Assembly: GCA_965248775.1 (NCBI GenBank)
Contig: OZ252150.1
Location: 2,108,001-2,172,000 of the forward strand
Direction of reading: 5' to 3'
DNA length: 64,000 bases
Origin: JBHHUI01 sp965248775
Lineage (GTDB): Bacteria; Chloroflexota; Anaerolineae; Anaerolineales; JBHHUI01
The notes beneath the pieces are model-generated. The model was not told the DNA's origin, searched no databases, and saw only the letters and a list, made by a program, of their open reading frames with translations. The position numbers and the translations under genes are program-made. Positions 45,156 through 54,300 of the stretch are shown here, piece after piece. Position 1 is the first letter of the stretch, and every line of letters starts with the position of its first letter.

Positions 45156-46145
45156 ATGACAGCCTTAGTACAGATTAAGGATCATAAGACTTACTTTTAC
45201 ACCCGCGAAGGGGTGGTAAAAGCGGTGGACGGCGTAACCTACGATGTAAGGGAACGCGAGATACTAGGCCTCGTGGGGGAAAGCGGTTGTGGTAAAAGTG
45301 TTAGCGCCCTCTCCATGATGCGCCTGATTCCTAATCCGCCGGGCAAGATCGTTGGCGGTGAGATCATATTCGATGGCAGCGATCTCCTGAAACGCAGCGC
45401 GGACGATATGCATCACATCCGCGACAACGAGATTGCAATGGTCTTTCAAGAGCCGATGACGTCTCTTAATCCGGTACTCACCATCGGCAGCCAGCTTAGC
45501 GAGGCTTTGCAATTACATCTCTCAATGGACAAGAAAGCCGCTTGGACTCGATCTGCCGAGCTCCTCGATATGGTGGGTATACCAGAATCTACAAAACGAC
45601 TTAATGATTATCCCCATCAGTTTAGTGGAGGCATGAGCCAGCGGGTTATGATTGCCATGGCTTTGAGTTGTAGTCCAAAACTGCTCCTGGCCGATGAACC
45701 AACCACCGCGGTGGATGTCACCATTCAGGCTCAACTGATGCAGCTGATAAAACGATTGTCTGATGAGTTAGGCACGGCCGTGATCATCTTCACTCACAAT
45801 CTCGGTGTCGTGGCGCGCTATGCCGACCGCGTCAATGTAATGTACGCGGGACGTATTGTCGAGACCGGGACCGCTACCGAAATCTATGGCGACCCGCGTC
45901 ATCCTTATACGTTAGGCCTGCTTAAATCGGTGCCGCGCCTGGATCAGCCGCGCAAAGAGAAGTTGATTCCGATAGAAGGTATGCCCCCCGACTTGAGCCA
46001 ATTGCCGAATGGTTGCGCTTTTCGACCCCGTTGTACTTTTGCGATAGATAAGTGCGCCGAGGAGGCGCCATCCCTCTTAGTGATAGAGGGCGCCCATCGG
46101 GCAGCTTGCTGGGTCGATGTCCGGGAGATGCAAAATGGAGCGTAA
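45156..46145 (+). CDS. Dipeptide/oligopeptide ABC transporter ATPase DppD-like
   Basis: The protein drives peptide import at the cytoplasmic face. Walker A is GLVGESGCGKSVSAL (about residue 37), the Q-loop is VFQEPMTSLNPVL, the signature is FSGGMSQRVMIAMAL, Walker B is LLLADEPTTAVDVT, and the H-loop is FTHNLGVVARYADRV. The C-terminal extension with CAFRPRCTFAIDKCAEEAP is the cysteine-rich oligopeptide-transporter domain that often binds an FeS cluster. GAGG lies before the start. Its end overlaps the start of dppF by 11 bp. Confidence 0.93.
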   Translation: MTALVQIKDHKTYFYTREGVVKAVDGVTYDVREREILGLVGESGCGKSVSALSMMRLIPNPPGKIVGGEIIFDGSDLLKRSADDMHHIRDNEIAMVFQEPMTSLNPVLTIGSQLSEALQLHLSMDKKAAWTRSAELLDMVGIPESTKRLNDYPHQFSGGMSQRVMIAMALSCSPKLLLADEPTTAVDVTIQAQLMQLIKRLSDELGTAVIIFTHNLGVVARYADRVNVMYAGRIVETGTATEIYGDPRHPYTLGLLKSVPRLDQPRKEKLIPIEGMPPDLSQLPNGCAFRPRCTFAIDKCAEEAPSLLVIEGAHRAACWVDVREMQNGA

Positions 46146-47148
46146 CGAAGCGCACGATACGAATATATCGAACGGCGATGTTATGGTCGACGTCAAAAAC
46201 ATCAAGAAGCATTTCCCAATCACGGAGGGCATCTTCGCCCAGCGTGAGGTGGCGCAGGTTAAGGCAGTGGATGGTGTTAGCTTCCACATCAATCGTGGGG
46301 AAACCGTGGGGTTGGTGGGAGAGAGCGGCAGTGGCAAAACCACCACCGGCCGCTGTGTACTGCAGCTGCACAGGCCTACCTCGGGCGAGGTATTCTTTGA
46401 AGGCACCGATCTATGCAAGCTGGGAAATAAACAATTACAGCCTATTCGTCGCAAGATGCAGATCATATTTCAGGACCCCTATGGCTCTCTGAGTCCTAGG
46501 ATGACAGCCAGAGCGATGGTCGAAGAGCCCATGATAATCCATAAGCTGGCTGCCAACAGGAAGGAAAGAGAAGAGAAGGCGAATGATCTTTTCGAGGTCG
46601 TTGGTCTCAATCCCAATCTGGCAGATCGCTATCCGCATGAATTTAGCGGCGGCCAGCGGCAACGCATCGGCATTGCACGTGCTCTGGCGGGAGAGCCTTC
46701 TTTTGTGGTAGCCGATGAGCCTGTATCGGCGTTAGATGTCTCCATCCAAGCCCAAGTTATCAATTTATTGGAGATGCTCCAGGAACGTTTTCATCTAACT
46801 TTTCTTTTCATCGCCCACGATCTGGCGGTGGTGCGCCACATCAGCAAAAGAATCCTGGTGATGTATTTGGGAAAGATCGTCGAGGTTGCTTCTTGGGAGG
46901 CGCTTTATGAAAATCCGCTGCACCCGTATACTAAGGCGCTACTCTCTGCCGTACCTGTCCCCGATCCGGTGGTAGAGGCAAATCGGGAACTCGTCATTTT
47001 AGAAGGCGATATACCCAGCCCGGTGAATCCACCCTCGGGGTGCAGCTTGCATCCGCGCTGTCCCTATGTGATGTCCATTTGCAAAGAGGTTGATCCCCAA
47101 CCTAAGGAAACGGACAGCGGCCACACGGTGGCTTGCCATCTCTATTGA
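46135..47148 (+). CDS. Dipeptide/oligopeptide ABC transporter ATPase DppF-like
   Basis: This second ATPase has VGESGSGKTTTGRCVLQLHRPTSG, IFQDPYGSLSPRMT, FSGGQRQRIGIARALAGEPSFVVADEPVSALDVSIQAQ, IAHDLAVVRHISKRI, and the C-terminal CSLHPRCPYVMSICKEVDP. I prefer the ATG at 46135 with CGGGAG upstream; an in-frame ATG at 46117 would add six residues. It closes the peptide importer operon, with no substrate-binding gene in the window. Confidence 0.92.
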   Translation: MERNEAHDTNISNGDVMVDVKNIKKHFPITEGIFAQREVAQVKAVDGVSFHINRGETVGLVGESGSGKTTTGRCVLQLHRPTSGEVFFEGTDLCKLGNKQLQPIRRKMQIIFQDPYGSLSPRMTARAMVEEPMIIHKLAANRKEREEKANDLFEVVGLNPNLADRYPHEFSGGQRQRIGIARALAGEPSFVVADEPVSALDVSIQAQVINLLEMLQERFHLTFLFIAHDLAVVRHISKRILVMYLGKIVEVASWEALYENPLHPYTKALLSAVPVPDPVVEANRELVILEGDIPSPVNPPSGCSLHPRCPYVMSICKEVDPQPKETDSGHTVACHLY

Positions 47149-47321
47149 GTACCCCCTCACCCGGACAAGCCGGAACGAAAAGAGTTACTCAGAGATTCAC
47201 AGAGAAGGCCTTTGAAAGTCTGTGTCCCGATCTCTTTCTTTGTTAAAAATTAATTGTCACCCGGCTCTTGTACGTTATAATTCTACGTAAGTTATCCTGA
47301 ACTCTGCCGAGGAGCAATCAG

Positions 47322-48365
47322 TTGATCCAAAAATCAATATCTCAACTACCGACTTCAAGGGACCGCACCGGAGAAGAAATAATCCGGGAATATCAGAGGC
47401 CCGATACCTGGCGCAGTTGGTGGCAGGTTGCCAATACACTTGTCCCCTATGCCATCCTCTTTTACCTTATGGTGCGCAGCCTGGAGGTCTCTTATTGGCT
47501 TGTATTGGCCCTCTCGGTCCCAGCTGCAGGATGTCTGGTACGAACTTTTATCATATTTCATGACTGTGGACACGGATCTTTTTTTCATAGCAAAAAGGCC
47601 AATACGGTGATGGGATATATCACGGGCATTATTATGTTTACGCCCTACCACCACTGGCGGCACAAACATGCAGTCCATCATGCCACCTCGGGCGATCTGA
47701 ATCGTCGCGATACGGGCGATGTTTGGACCATGACCGTGAAAGAATATCTCGAGACATCGCGCTGGAATAAATTGATATATCGGCTATTTCGAAATCCAGT
47801 TGCTTTGTTTATTTTTATACCATTGTTTCTCTTCATTGTTACGCAGCGCTTTGCCGGCCCCTCGGCTGGAAAACGCGAACGACACAGTGTGTATTGGACG
47901 AATCTTGCCGTGCTGGGCGTTATTCTCCTGGCCTCTGTGACGATTGGATTCAAGACATATCTACTTGTATTGCTGCCATCTTTCTTTTTAAGTAGTGCGG
48001 TCGGCGTTTGGATGTTTTACGTGCAGCACCAATTTGAAGGCGTCTATTGGGAGCGTCACGAGAACTGGAGTTATGTGGCTGCGGCCATAGATGGGAGTTC
48101 CTTTTATAAACTGCCCAAGCTTTTCCAATGGCTCACCGGCAATATTGGGTTCCATCATGTCCACCACTTGAGCCCAAGGATTCCGAATTACTTCTTGGAA
48201 AAAGTCCACAACGCACATCCCTTGCTTCGAGCAGTTAAGCCGATTACGATGTGGACGAGCTTGCAATCGCTAAAATTTCGCCTATGGGATGAAGATAATC
48301 AGGCCTTGGTAGGCTTCGGCTATCTTAAGCTGTTGCCCAAGAGACAAGCCCCGACCGCATCGTAA
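47322..48365 (+). CDS. Membrane fatty-acid desaturase
   Basis: The 347 residues contain the three histidine boxes of diiron desaturases, HDCGHGS, HKHAVHH and HHVHH (GFHHVHHLSPRIPNY), spaced among four to five membrane helices (YAILFYLMVR, VMGYITGIIMF, PVALFIFIPLFLFIV, LAVLGVILLASV). It introduces a double bond into acyl chains of lipids, of the type related to delta-12/omega-3 enzymes. The start is TTG at 47322 with GAGGAG 7 bp upstream; no ATG is nearby in frame. A terminator follows at 48452. Confidence 0.9.
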   Translation: MIQKSISQLPTSRDRTGEEIIREYQRPDTWRSWWQVANTLVPYAILFYLMVRSLEVSYWLVLALSVPAAGCLVRTFIIFHDCGHGSFFHSKKANTVMGYITGIIMFTPYHHWRHKHAVHHATSGDLNRRDTGDVWTMTVKEYLETSRWNKLIYRLFRNPVALFIFIPLFLFIVTQRFAGPSAGKRERHSVYWTNLAVLGVILLASVTIGFKTYLLVLLPSFFLSSAVGVWMFYVQHQFEGVYWERHENWSYVAAAIDGSSFYKLPKLFQWLTGNIGFHHVHHLSPRIPNYFLEKVHNAHPLLRAVKPITMWTSLQSLKFRLWDEDNQALVGFGYLKLLPKRQAPTAS

Positions 48366-48451
48366 TGTATACAGGAATTCAATTATAGAGGCGAGGTAAT
48401 AGGGGACGGGTAGACGAATCGTTACCCGCTATTGTTTGATAATGGATTCTC

Positions 48452-48474
48452 AGGCTGCAGTTTGCAGCCTTTTT
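48452..48474 (+). terminator. Rho-independent terminator after the desaturase gene
   Basis: AGGCTGCA and TGCAGCCT form a perfect 8-bp stem with a GTT loop, followed by four T. It lies 86 bp past the desaturase stop and just before the ISNCY element. Confidence 0.8.
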
Positions 48475-48482
48475 GATCTAGT

Positions 48483-50048
48483 CTAGTTTCCGGTGCAAAA
48501 CGCACCACCTAATCAGAAATCGGCAAGGGCGAACTTCTTGCTGGGAGTGAACCTTGACAATTGCATAGTTACGTGGCCTTGGCCGCCAGCTTGGTACCGA
48601 TGGTATTGAGATTGGCCGCCAGGATGGCCAGCCCGACCCAACGGTGGAAGCTTGCTTCGCCACGATTGCGGCAACGGTCGAGTCGATAGCGGCGTTTCAA
48701 GACACTTATCCGACCTTCGACGCCGGCGTGGTAACGCCGGCCACGGCGGAACCAGAGTTGCTTTTCATGGGCCCGACGTTGTTTGGATTTGTGCCCGGGC
48801 TTGGGCAAGATGACGCGCGCGACACCTAATGCGCGAGCATAAGCTTCGTTGCCGGGCGAGTAGAGTCCGCGATCGCCGCTGACCTGTTCCGGTGCGCAGC
48901 CAAACTGCTGCGTGTGCTGGTCGAGGGCAGGTTGCCACTGATTGACATCGTTCGGATTGCCAGCGAGGACGCGCCAGTTGCTTAGCAAGCCGCCGTCGAC
49001 TTCATCGAGCCAGACCTTGCGCCCGAACTCGGTGGGCTTGCGGACCTTGTTCCTGCGGATGATGGCGGTATGCGGTTCAAAGAGACTTACGAGCTTCTCA
49101 CTCGCCGGGACACTCTCGCCGGCGAAGACCCGCCGCTCACATTGACTGATGACCTGCTCGACACGCGGGGTGAAGGTCTCGAGGGTCGCGGTCAAGCGCT
49201 GCGCTGCGCGATCTTTCTGTGTCTGCAGCTGCTCCAGAACGATTTTCGCCTGCTGCACACTCTGGCGGGCGACCTGCAGCAGCTTGCGGTACGTGGTCGT
49301 CAGCTGCGCTTTAGCTGTCTCGGAGCGCCTGCGGGCCTGATTGGCCACCTGGCGAGCATACTTGCGGGCACTGCGGGAGCGGTTGCGGAACGTCTCTTGC
49401 GTCAGTTCGGTCGTGTCACCGAGCACCGTTTTCGCCCGTCTCAGCGTGCGCCCAAGCACACGCACACCATCAGCCAGCAGGCCGTTGTCAGTGGGGTAGC
49501 GGATGTTGGTCTCGACAACCGTTCCATCTGTGCGCAGCTTGCGGCCACGGGTGATCTTTAGCCTGCTGGCCAGCTGCAACACGTGGGCGTTCAGGGAGAT
49601 AAGTGTTTCAGGTTGGAGCAGGTTCGCCCAGCGCAGGAGCGTCTTCTCGTCCGGCACGCGCTCGAAGTACACGCGGCAGAAGTGGCGCAGTACCAGACTG
49701 TCCCTGACATGTTTCTCTGTTTCCGCGTAGCTCCAGCCGTACAAATGCTTTACGACTAACACCCTGAGCACGACTTCCACCGGCGTGGAGTTGCGGCCCG
49801 TCTGTAGTGTTTTCGGATAGCGTCGCGCAAAGTCACCGCGCACTCGCTGGTAGAGCTCGTCGTCATCCAGCAATACGTCGATATGCGCCAACACCGGGTC
49901 CAGCTCACTCGTCAATGCCAGAATGTCCAGGAAGAACTTGTCGATTTCGTGGCGGTCACGTAACATTGCAGCGGCCCTTTCTGTGGAAAATGCGGGTTTG
50001 ATCATTCGCATCTTCTCACAGGAGGGCCACTTTCGCACCGGAAACTAG
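48483..50048 (-). mobile_element. ISNCY-like element (IS1182/ISDol1-type)
   Basis: The ends share CTAGTTTCCGGTGC in inverted order (48483-48496 and 50035-50048). I see no sure target duplication. One transposase gene fills it. Confidence 0.8.
48569..50038 (-). CDS. ISNCY-like transposase
   Basis: The 489-residue protein shows PVEVVLRVLVVKHLYGWSYAETEKHVRDSLVLRHFCRV, LRTDGTVVETNIRYPTDNGLLADGVRVLGR with the first Asp, a long coiled region, KPTEFGRKVWLDEVDGGLLSNWRVL with the second Asp, VSGDRGLYSPGN, and EGRISVLKRRYRLDRCRNRGE with the Glu. The frame is complete and shows no micro-insert. An internal ATG at 50005 (MIKPAFSTERAAAML) may be the real start. Confidence 0.88.
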   Translation of the reverse strand: MRKWPSCEKMRMIKPAFSTERAAAMLRDRHEIDKFFLDILALTSELDPVLAHIDVLLDDDELYQRVRGDFARRYPKTLQTGRNSTPVEVVLRVLVVKHLYGWSYAETEKHVRDSLVLRHFCRVYFERVPDEKTLLRWANLLQPETLISLNAHVLQLASRLKITRGRKLRTDGTVVETNIRYPTDNGLLADGVRVLGRTLRRAKTVLGDTTELTQETFRNRSRSARKYARQVANQARRRSETAKAQLTTTYRKLLQVARQSVQQAKIVLEQLQTQKDRAAQRLTATLETFTPRVEQVISQCERRVFAGESVPASEKLVSLFEPHTAIIRRNKVRKPTEFGRKVWLDEVDGGLLSNWRVLAGNPNDVNQWQPALDQHTQQFGCAPEQVSGDRGLYSPGNEAYARALGVARVILPKPGHKSKQRRAHEKQLWFRRGRRYHAGVEGRISVLKRRYRLDRCRNRGEASFHRWVGLAILAANLNTIGTKLAAKAT

Positions 50049-50090
50049 TCTAACGCTGCCGCCTGATCAGGGCGCTGAAATATTTTAGGA

Positions 50091-51501
50091 TTATTGTTGT
50101 AGCACCGACGGATCCCAATTTTCTAGAAGGTTCATTGTTTGTTGTCGACGTTCTTCTTTCGTGCGTTGTTCTTCGCGTTGTTCTTCTAGATCCTCCTGGG
50201 ACTGCTCTTCCGTGTCAGACAGCGAACCCAGTTTACTTTCCGACTTTTCTGAACTTGACGCTCTTGAGCCGAAAAAATGATAGCGCATGGCAGTTGGCGC
50301 ATCTTCCATAAAGTTTTCCAAGTATTCGCCGTTGTACTTCTCGAACAACTCGCGTATTGTTATATTTGGCTTAATGATGTCCTTGATTGTCACGAGATTC
50401 TCCAGCACGTGTTCAATCTGAACCCTTGCGAAGATGCCCGCTGCACGCATAAACCCCTCCAGTTCCGTCGAATCCCAATCATCAACCAATCTCAAGGTGC
50501 TGGATGTAAGCATATGGTTGGCCTGCGGCAGCCCTGCCAGGAATGAACCGGCTTTGGCACCTCCTCTTCTCTTTTGTGCAAAAAGGAGGTAGCCCTCTTG
50601 GTCAACCTTGAATAATTCGCCCGATTCGCTCACCACGTATTGCCTCATATGAGCGTCTGTGTTTTCGAACAGCATGTCAAACAGGACCGTTTTTTGGAGT
50701 TGATCATCATCGATCTTGGAGATACGTTCGTCCGGTCCTGTTTCTTCGTTCAATAAGCTTTCAAAATCCTTGGCCTTCAGTTTCTTCATGAGCAGCCGGG
50801 GCTGCTCATCACCGCCTAAAGCTTTTCCCCAGTTCTTCTCCGCGCTGAGGTTCAGGGTATCTATCCCGAGCAATCGGGCGATAAGGGGTATGATGACCGC
50901 TTTTTGCATAGCTTGTTGTCTGCCAATCTCCATGGTGTACCCGCTGGGGTTAGGTTCCTTACCATGATACCCTCCCTCTCGCGTCTGCTCCCATTTTACT
51001 AAATTCAACGCCTGATACTCTCGCTTGGTGTCATCGTCCAGGAGATCTAGAAACTCGCTCCCCTCCTCCAGCACGTTCAAGTGGCCAGTGCGCCCACTTA
51101 GCTAATTCATTTTATCGACAAGCAATTCGGGCGAACCTTTTTCCATTAGACCAGCCTCTATGAGTTCCCCTTTCATCGTTTTCGCTGCATCCATACCTTC
51201 ATTGAATGCCAGGACGAGCAGACGACCTCTCACTTCTTCAATACGCCTATTGACCGTTCTGCCTTCCCTTAACTTGCGAAGCCCAATAGGGATCACGGAG
51301 AACCCTCGCAGTTTTAATAACCCTTCCACATCTTGCTCGTTCTTTCTCACAAATTCTTTCAGCCTCTTTTTGTCCAAATCATTTAAGGTTATATCGATAT
51401 TTTCAATCCGGGCTTTTTTCAGCAACTTGTCAGGATCGCGCTGCAGCACCCCTAGGGATCCTCGCAGTCGGACGAAGAGTTTTCGCTGAAGTTCTTCTTT
51501 A
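50091..51501 (-). pseudogene. DUF4157 effector, C-terminal part with kinase-like domain and in-frame TAG
   Basis: This continues the DUF4157 gene beyond the ISAzo13. The first 130 residues (EELQRKLFVRLRGSLGVLQRDPDKLLKKAR...) are helical and of unknown role. A TAG at 51102-51104 then interrupts, after which the same frame reads LSGRTGHLNVLEEGSEFLDLLDDD and onward for 320 residues. That part has a kinase-fold look: KTVLFDMLFENTDAHMRQYVVSESGELFKVDQEGYLLF resembles the catalytic loop NxD and following metal-binding Asp of PI3/4-kinase and HipA-like enzymes. A charged Glu/Arg-rich tail ends it. Likely a secreted toxin, by inference from DUF4157. Confidence 0.65.
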
Positions 51502-52830
51502 GGAATGAGAATTAAATAACTTGTGCAAATGGGAGAGCGCGGTAATTCCATTGGGGCAAGAAATCATCAAAGATAATGCGCATGTTGTCCCTGAAATCTG
51601 TGGCTACTTTACGACCGGTTTCGTAGACCTGGTCAATAACATGGACAAAAGCTTTCAGTCCGGTCTTGGTGCTGGTTTTTTCCATCAGTTCTTTGACGAG
51701 TTTGCGGCTGGTGAAGATCACGCCTTGGCAAGCGCGGGTAACATGCGGGAAGAAACGGTGTTCGCTGGGGTTGTATTTCGAGCAATAGGGTGGATAGTGA
51801 GCAATGCGAATTTCGACCCCGATTTCATCGGCCAGTGCTTGCAAGTCTTGCTTGAAGATGTAGTAGCGGGAACTGTTACTCCCGCCGCCATCGCAAAGCA
51901 CGAGAATAGAAGTGGCGTTGGGATAGTGGTAGTGGCCGTATGTGTACCACCAATGGCGAAAGCTATCGCAAGCGAATTCACTGGTATCATGACTGCCGCC
52001 GAGTTGGATGTAGCCGACATTGAGACGCAAGTCGTAGAGACTGTGAGGAATGCTGACCCCAGCAGCATAGCTGTTGAAATCATGGTCATAAGTTTGCAGT
52101 TCTTCCAGGGTGTACAAATGTCCGTCTCGGTAGAAATTGCCCAGATATTCCTTTTTCTTGCTGTCCATGCTGACAATGGGATTGCCCGCCGCTTCGAATT
52201 CGGTCTTGAGCCGCGTGATGTTCTCAAATTGCTCGTTGCGGTTTTCAATCTCGGCCTTCAAACCGAGTTTCTTTTGCGCTTTTCGGCGGCGATAGTTGTG
52301 CTTCTGCAGCAACTTGCGCACCACATATTTGCTGACCACGATGTCGTGCTCGGCCCGCAACGCCGCAACAATCTCGCCCGGGGTCAGGTTCGTCCAGCGC
52401 ACCCTCTCGTCCAGCGGGTCACCGGCTGTGTGCTCGCGCAACACTGCCAGGAACTTCTCAGCAAGTTGCGCCCCCCATGTGACGTAGTACGGTTTGCGTC
52501 CGCCGCCTGGCTTCCGAATGCGCTGCTCCACTTCGCCCTTGGGCAAGCCACTGACTTCGCGGGCGCCTTTGCTCACCGTGTTGCGACTGCACCCCAACAC
52601 CCGCGCAATGTAACTCCGTCCGCCGTGTCCAAATCTCAAGGCTTCGAAACCAGCAAAGCGACGCCCATCTTTCTCGTTCAAGCTGTTGTAAAAGCGGCGC
52701 ATCATTTCTTCATGTTCGGGCGCATAGGGTTTCATCATGGCCTCCTGGCTAGTGTTCTGATGAAGCCAAGAGAATATCACTGCTTGCATCCGTTGTGAAC
52801 CAACTGCCCAAATTATTTAATTCTCGTTCC
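51502..52830 (-). mobile_element. ISAzo13-family element, copy A, inside the DUF4157 effector gene
   Basis: 1329 bp, ends GGAATGAGAATTAAATAA and its near-complement. A 3-bp duplication TTA flanks it (51499-51501, 52831-52833). Copy B of the same length lies at 59484-60812. Confidence 0.92.
51512..52738 (-). CDS. ISAzo13-family transposase, copy A
   Basis: The protein has a helix-turn-helix region (FGHGGRSYIARVLGCSRNTVSKGAREV), IVSMDSKKKEYLGNF with the first Asp, ILVLCDGGGSNSSRYYIFKQDLQ with the second, and HYPPYCSKYNPSEHRFFPHV with the Glu, the Rhodopirellula-type DDE domain. AGGAGG lies just before the ATG pair at 52738; an upstream ATG would add 17 residues without such a site. Copy B encodes the same protein. 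Confidence 0.92.
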   Translation of the reverse strand: MMKPYAPEHEEMMRRFYNSLNEKDGRRFAGFEALRFGHGGRSYIARVLGCSRNTVSKGAREVSGLPKGEVEQRIRKPGGGRKPYYVTWGAQLAEKFLAVLREHTAGDPLDERVRWTNLTPGEIVAALRAEHDIVVSKYVVRKLLQKHNYRRRKAQKKLGLKAEIENRNEQFENITRLKTEFEAAGNPIVSMDSKKKEYLGNFYRDGHLYTLEELQTYDHDFNSYAAGVSIPHSLYDLRLNVGYIQLGGSHDTSEFACDSFRHWWYTYGHYHYPNATSILVLCDGGGSNSSRYYIFKQDLQALADEIGVEIRIAHYPPYCSKYNPSEHRFFPHVTRACQGVIFTSRKLVKELMEKTSTKTGLKAFVHVIDQVYETGRKVATDFRDNMRIIFDDFLPQWNYRALPFAQVI

Positions 52831-53714
52831 TTAGTCTTCGAGCGCTGAGCTGGCTGCGCAGATTTGGTGGAGACAGTGCCGCCCTGCTGCACCACATGTG
52901 TCAACTCATGCCCAAGTAGACGCTTGCCCGCCGTTGTGCCGGGATCGTATTTTCCCGCGCCGAAGAACACATCCGAGCCGTGCGTAAAGGCCTGCGCGCC
53001 GAATTCTTGATTCATCTGCACAGCATTTTTGTCCGTATGCACGCGCACGTTACCGAAGTTGGCGCCAAAGCGCGGCTCCATGAAATTTTGCGTGACCTCC
53101 GACAAAGGCACACCCCCCCCGGACGCTCTCGAGAGGCTATGCTCAAAGTCGTGTCCTGGTTGAAAGCTGCCGTCGCCCGTTCCGGCCCGCTGTATGTCGT
53201 TCTGTGTGTCTTCGGCCTCTCCATCGCCGTCGTCGTCGTTGCCAACCGGGGGCGCCATCGCCGCCCGTTGGATTGTGAGCTTGGGCTGCGCTATTTCCTC
53301 TTCTTCCTCAAAGCGCTCATGTAGAGGTCTTTCAGAGGGGACAGAATCGTTCGATGGAGTGCTTTCGGAGGCAGGGGTCGGCATACGCAGCACAGTTTCA
53401 GCCACCCGGTCGGCCTCCTGTTCGTACTTGTCGCCCACCGGACCTACAGACAGCTTAGCCTGGAGTAATTGGGTAACGGCACGGTTGCCGGCCGTGCGTT
53501 GCAATGTCAGAATGTCGTTAGGTTTAATCGCCGACGGGGGGCTGGCTGAGACGCGCCGGTAGGCCCCGGCTGCAGCGACCCACGCCTGTTCACCCAGCCC
53601 CGGCTGGACGGGGTGGCTTTGTGGGCCGGCTTGGCGCTGCTCTACCTCTTGCTGTTTGTTGCGCCTTGCGCTGTCGTCCTTTTGAGGACCCTTGCCTATA
53701 CCTTTGTCAGACAT
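52831..53714 (-). pseudogene. DUF4157 (eCIS-core) effector, N-terminal part
   Basis: From ATG 53714 come a charged disordered leader, IKPNDILTLQRTAGNRAVTQLLQAKLSVGPVGDKYEQEADRVAETVLRM, and then the DUF4157 domain (GVPLSEVTQNFMEPRFGANFGNVRVHTDKNAVQMNQEFGAQAFTHGSDVFFGAGKYDPGTTAGKRLLGHELTHVVQQ) with its HELTH zinc-like motif at about residues 264-268. This domain marks proteins loaded into extracellular contractile injection systems and related polymorphic toxins. The ISAzo13 cuts it soon after that motif. A micro-insert lies at 53592. Confidence 0.85.
53592..53615. repeat. Micro-insert candidate in the DUF4157 gene, 24 bp in frame
   Basis: Minus strand: CCCCG, CCAGC, CGGGG, CTGGG, the same unit type as at 11744 and 39851. 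It encodes HPVQPGLG in the disordered leader. No uninterrupted relative is at hand, so its exact limits are not proven. Confidence 0.65.
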
Positions 53715-54300
53715 TGTTTCTCTCCTGCGTGGTTTGCTGTCTCACTTCCATCAAATGCCCTTTTGGAGCTTGGACTAGTCATCAGCTTGGTGATTGATGC
53801 TAGTCTCCGGGCAGGATCAGCCCTAAAACGACAAAAGATTCACCCTTAACCGCTTCCCCACCTTCGTCGATTAGGGCGCTTTCGCTGGCACGTTGGGGAG
53901 TTGGTGCCTATTATCCCCCTGGTGTCTAACGCTGTCCCGTAGCGGCCCCAAATTTGGTAGAAAAGGGACGAGCGCCGCGGCTTGCTGCTCAGGCGTCCGC
54001 CAAGTGTGAATCTCTGCTCCAGTGTAGCATTTTTTAAGTGTCACGACATCCGTTAAGTCACGTCTCTTAAATACTTTAGCTTGGACAGCGGCGCGAATAG
54101 GGTAACAAAACACAAATTTTCTCTCATACTGTAGTGAATAATTTTATACGCAAGAATTCACCGAAAAAAGTTAGACGAACTATAATATAGCGTGGAACTA
54201 AGTGATGTTTTTGCCAGCCTGTAAACTGGAGTAACGCGACTGAATTTCATCCTTCTCTAAACACCATGTGTCTCTGTTCATGTACCTGTTGTTATTGTTA
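53715..54300. other. Intergenic stretch upstream of the DUF4157 gene
   Basis: A minus-strand frame at 53871-54113 (MFCYPIRAAVQAKVFKRRDLTDVV...) has no family I recognise. The rest is AT-rich towards the IS at 54301. No partner gene of an injection system is visible. Confidence 0.4.

Noticed and set aside
51521..52798. A 425-codon open frame antisense to the ISAzo13 transposase (also 59516-60793)
   Set aside because: It is the exact mirror of the transposase frame, has no recognisable domain or ribosome binding site, and follows from the codon usage of the sense gene.
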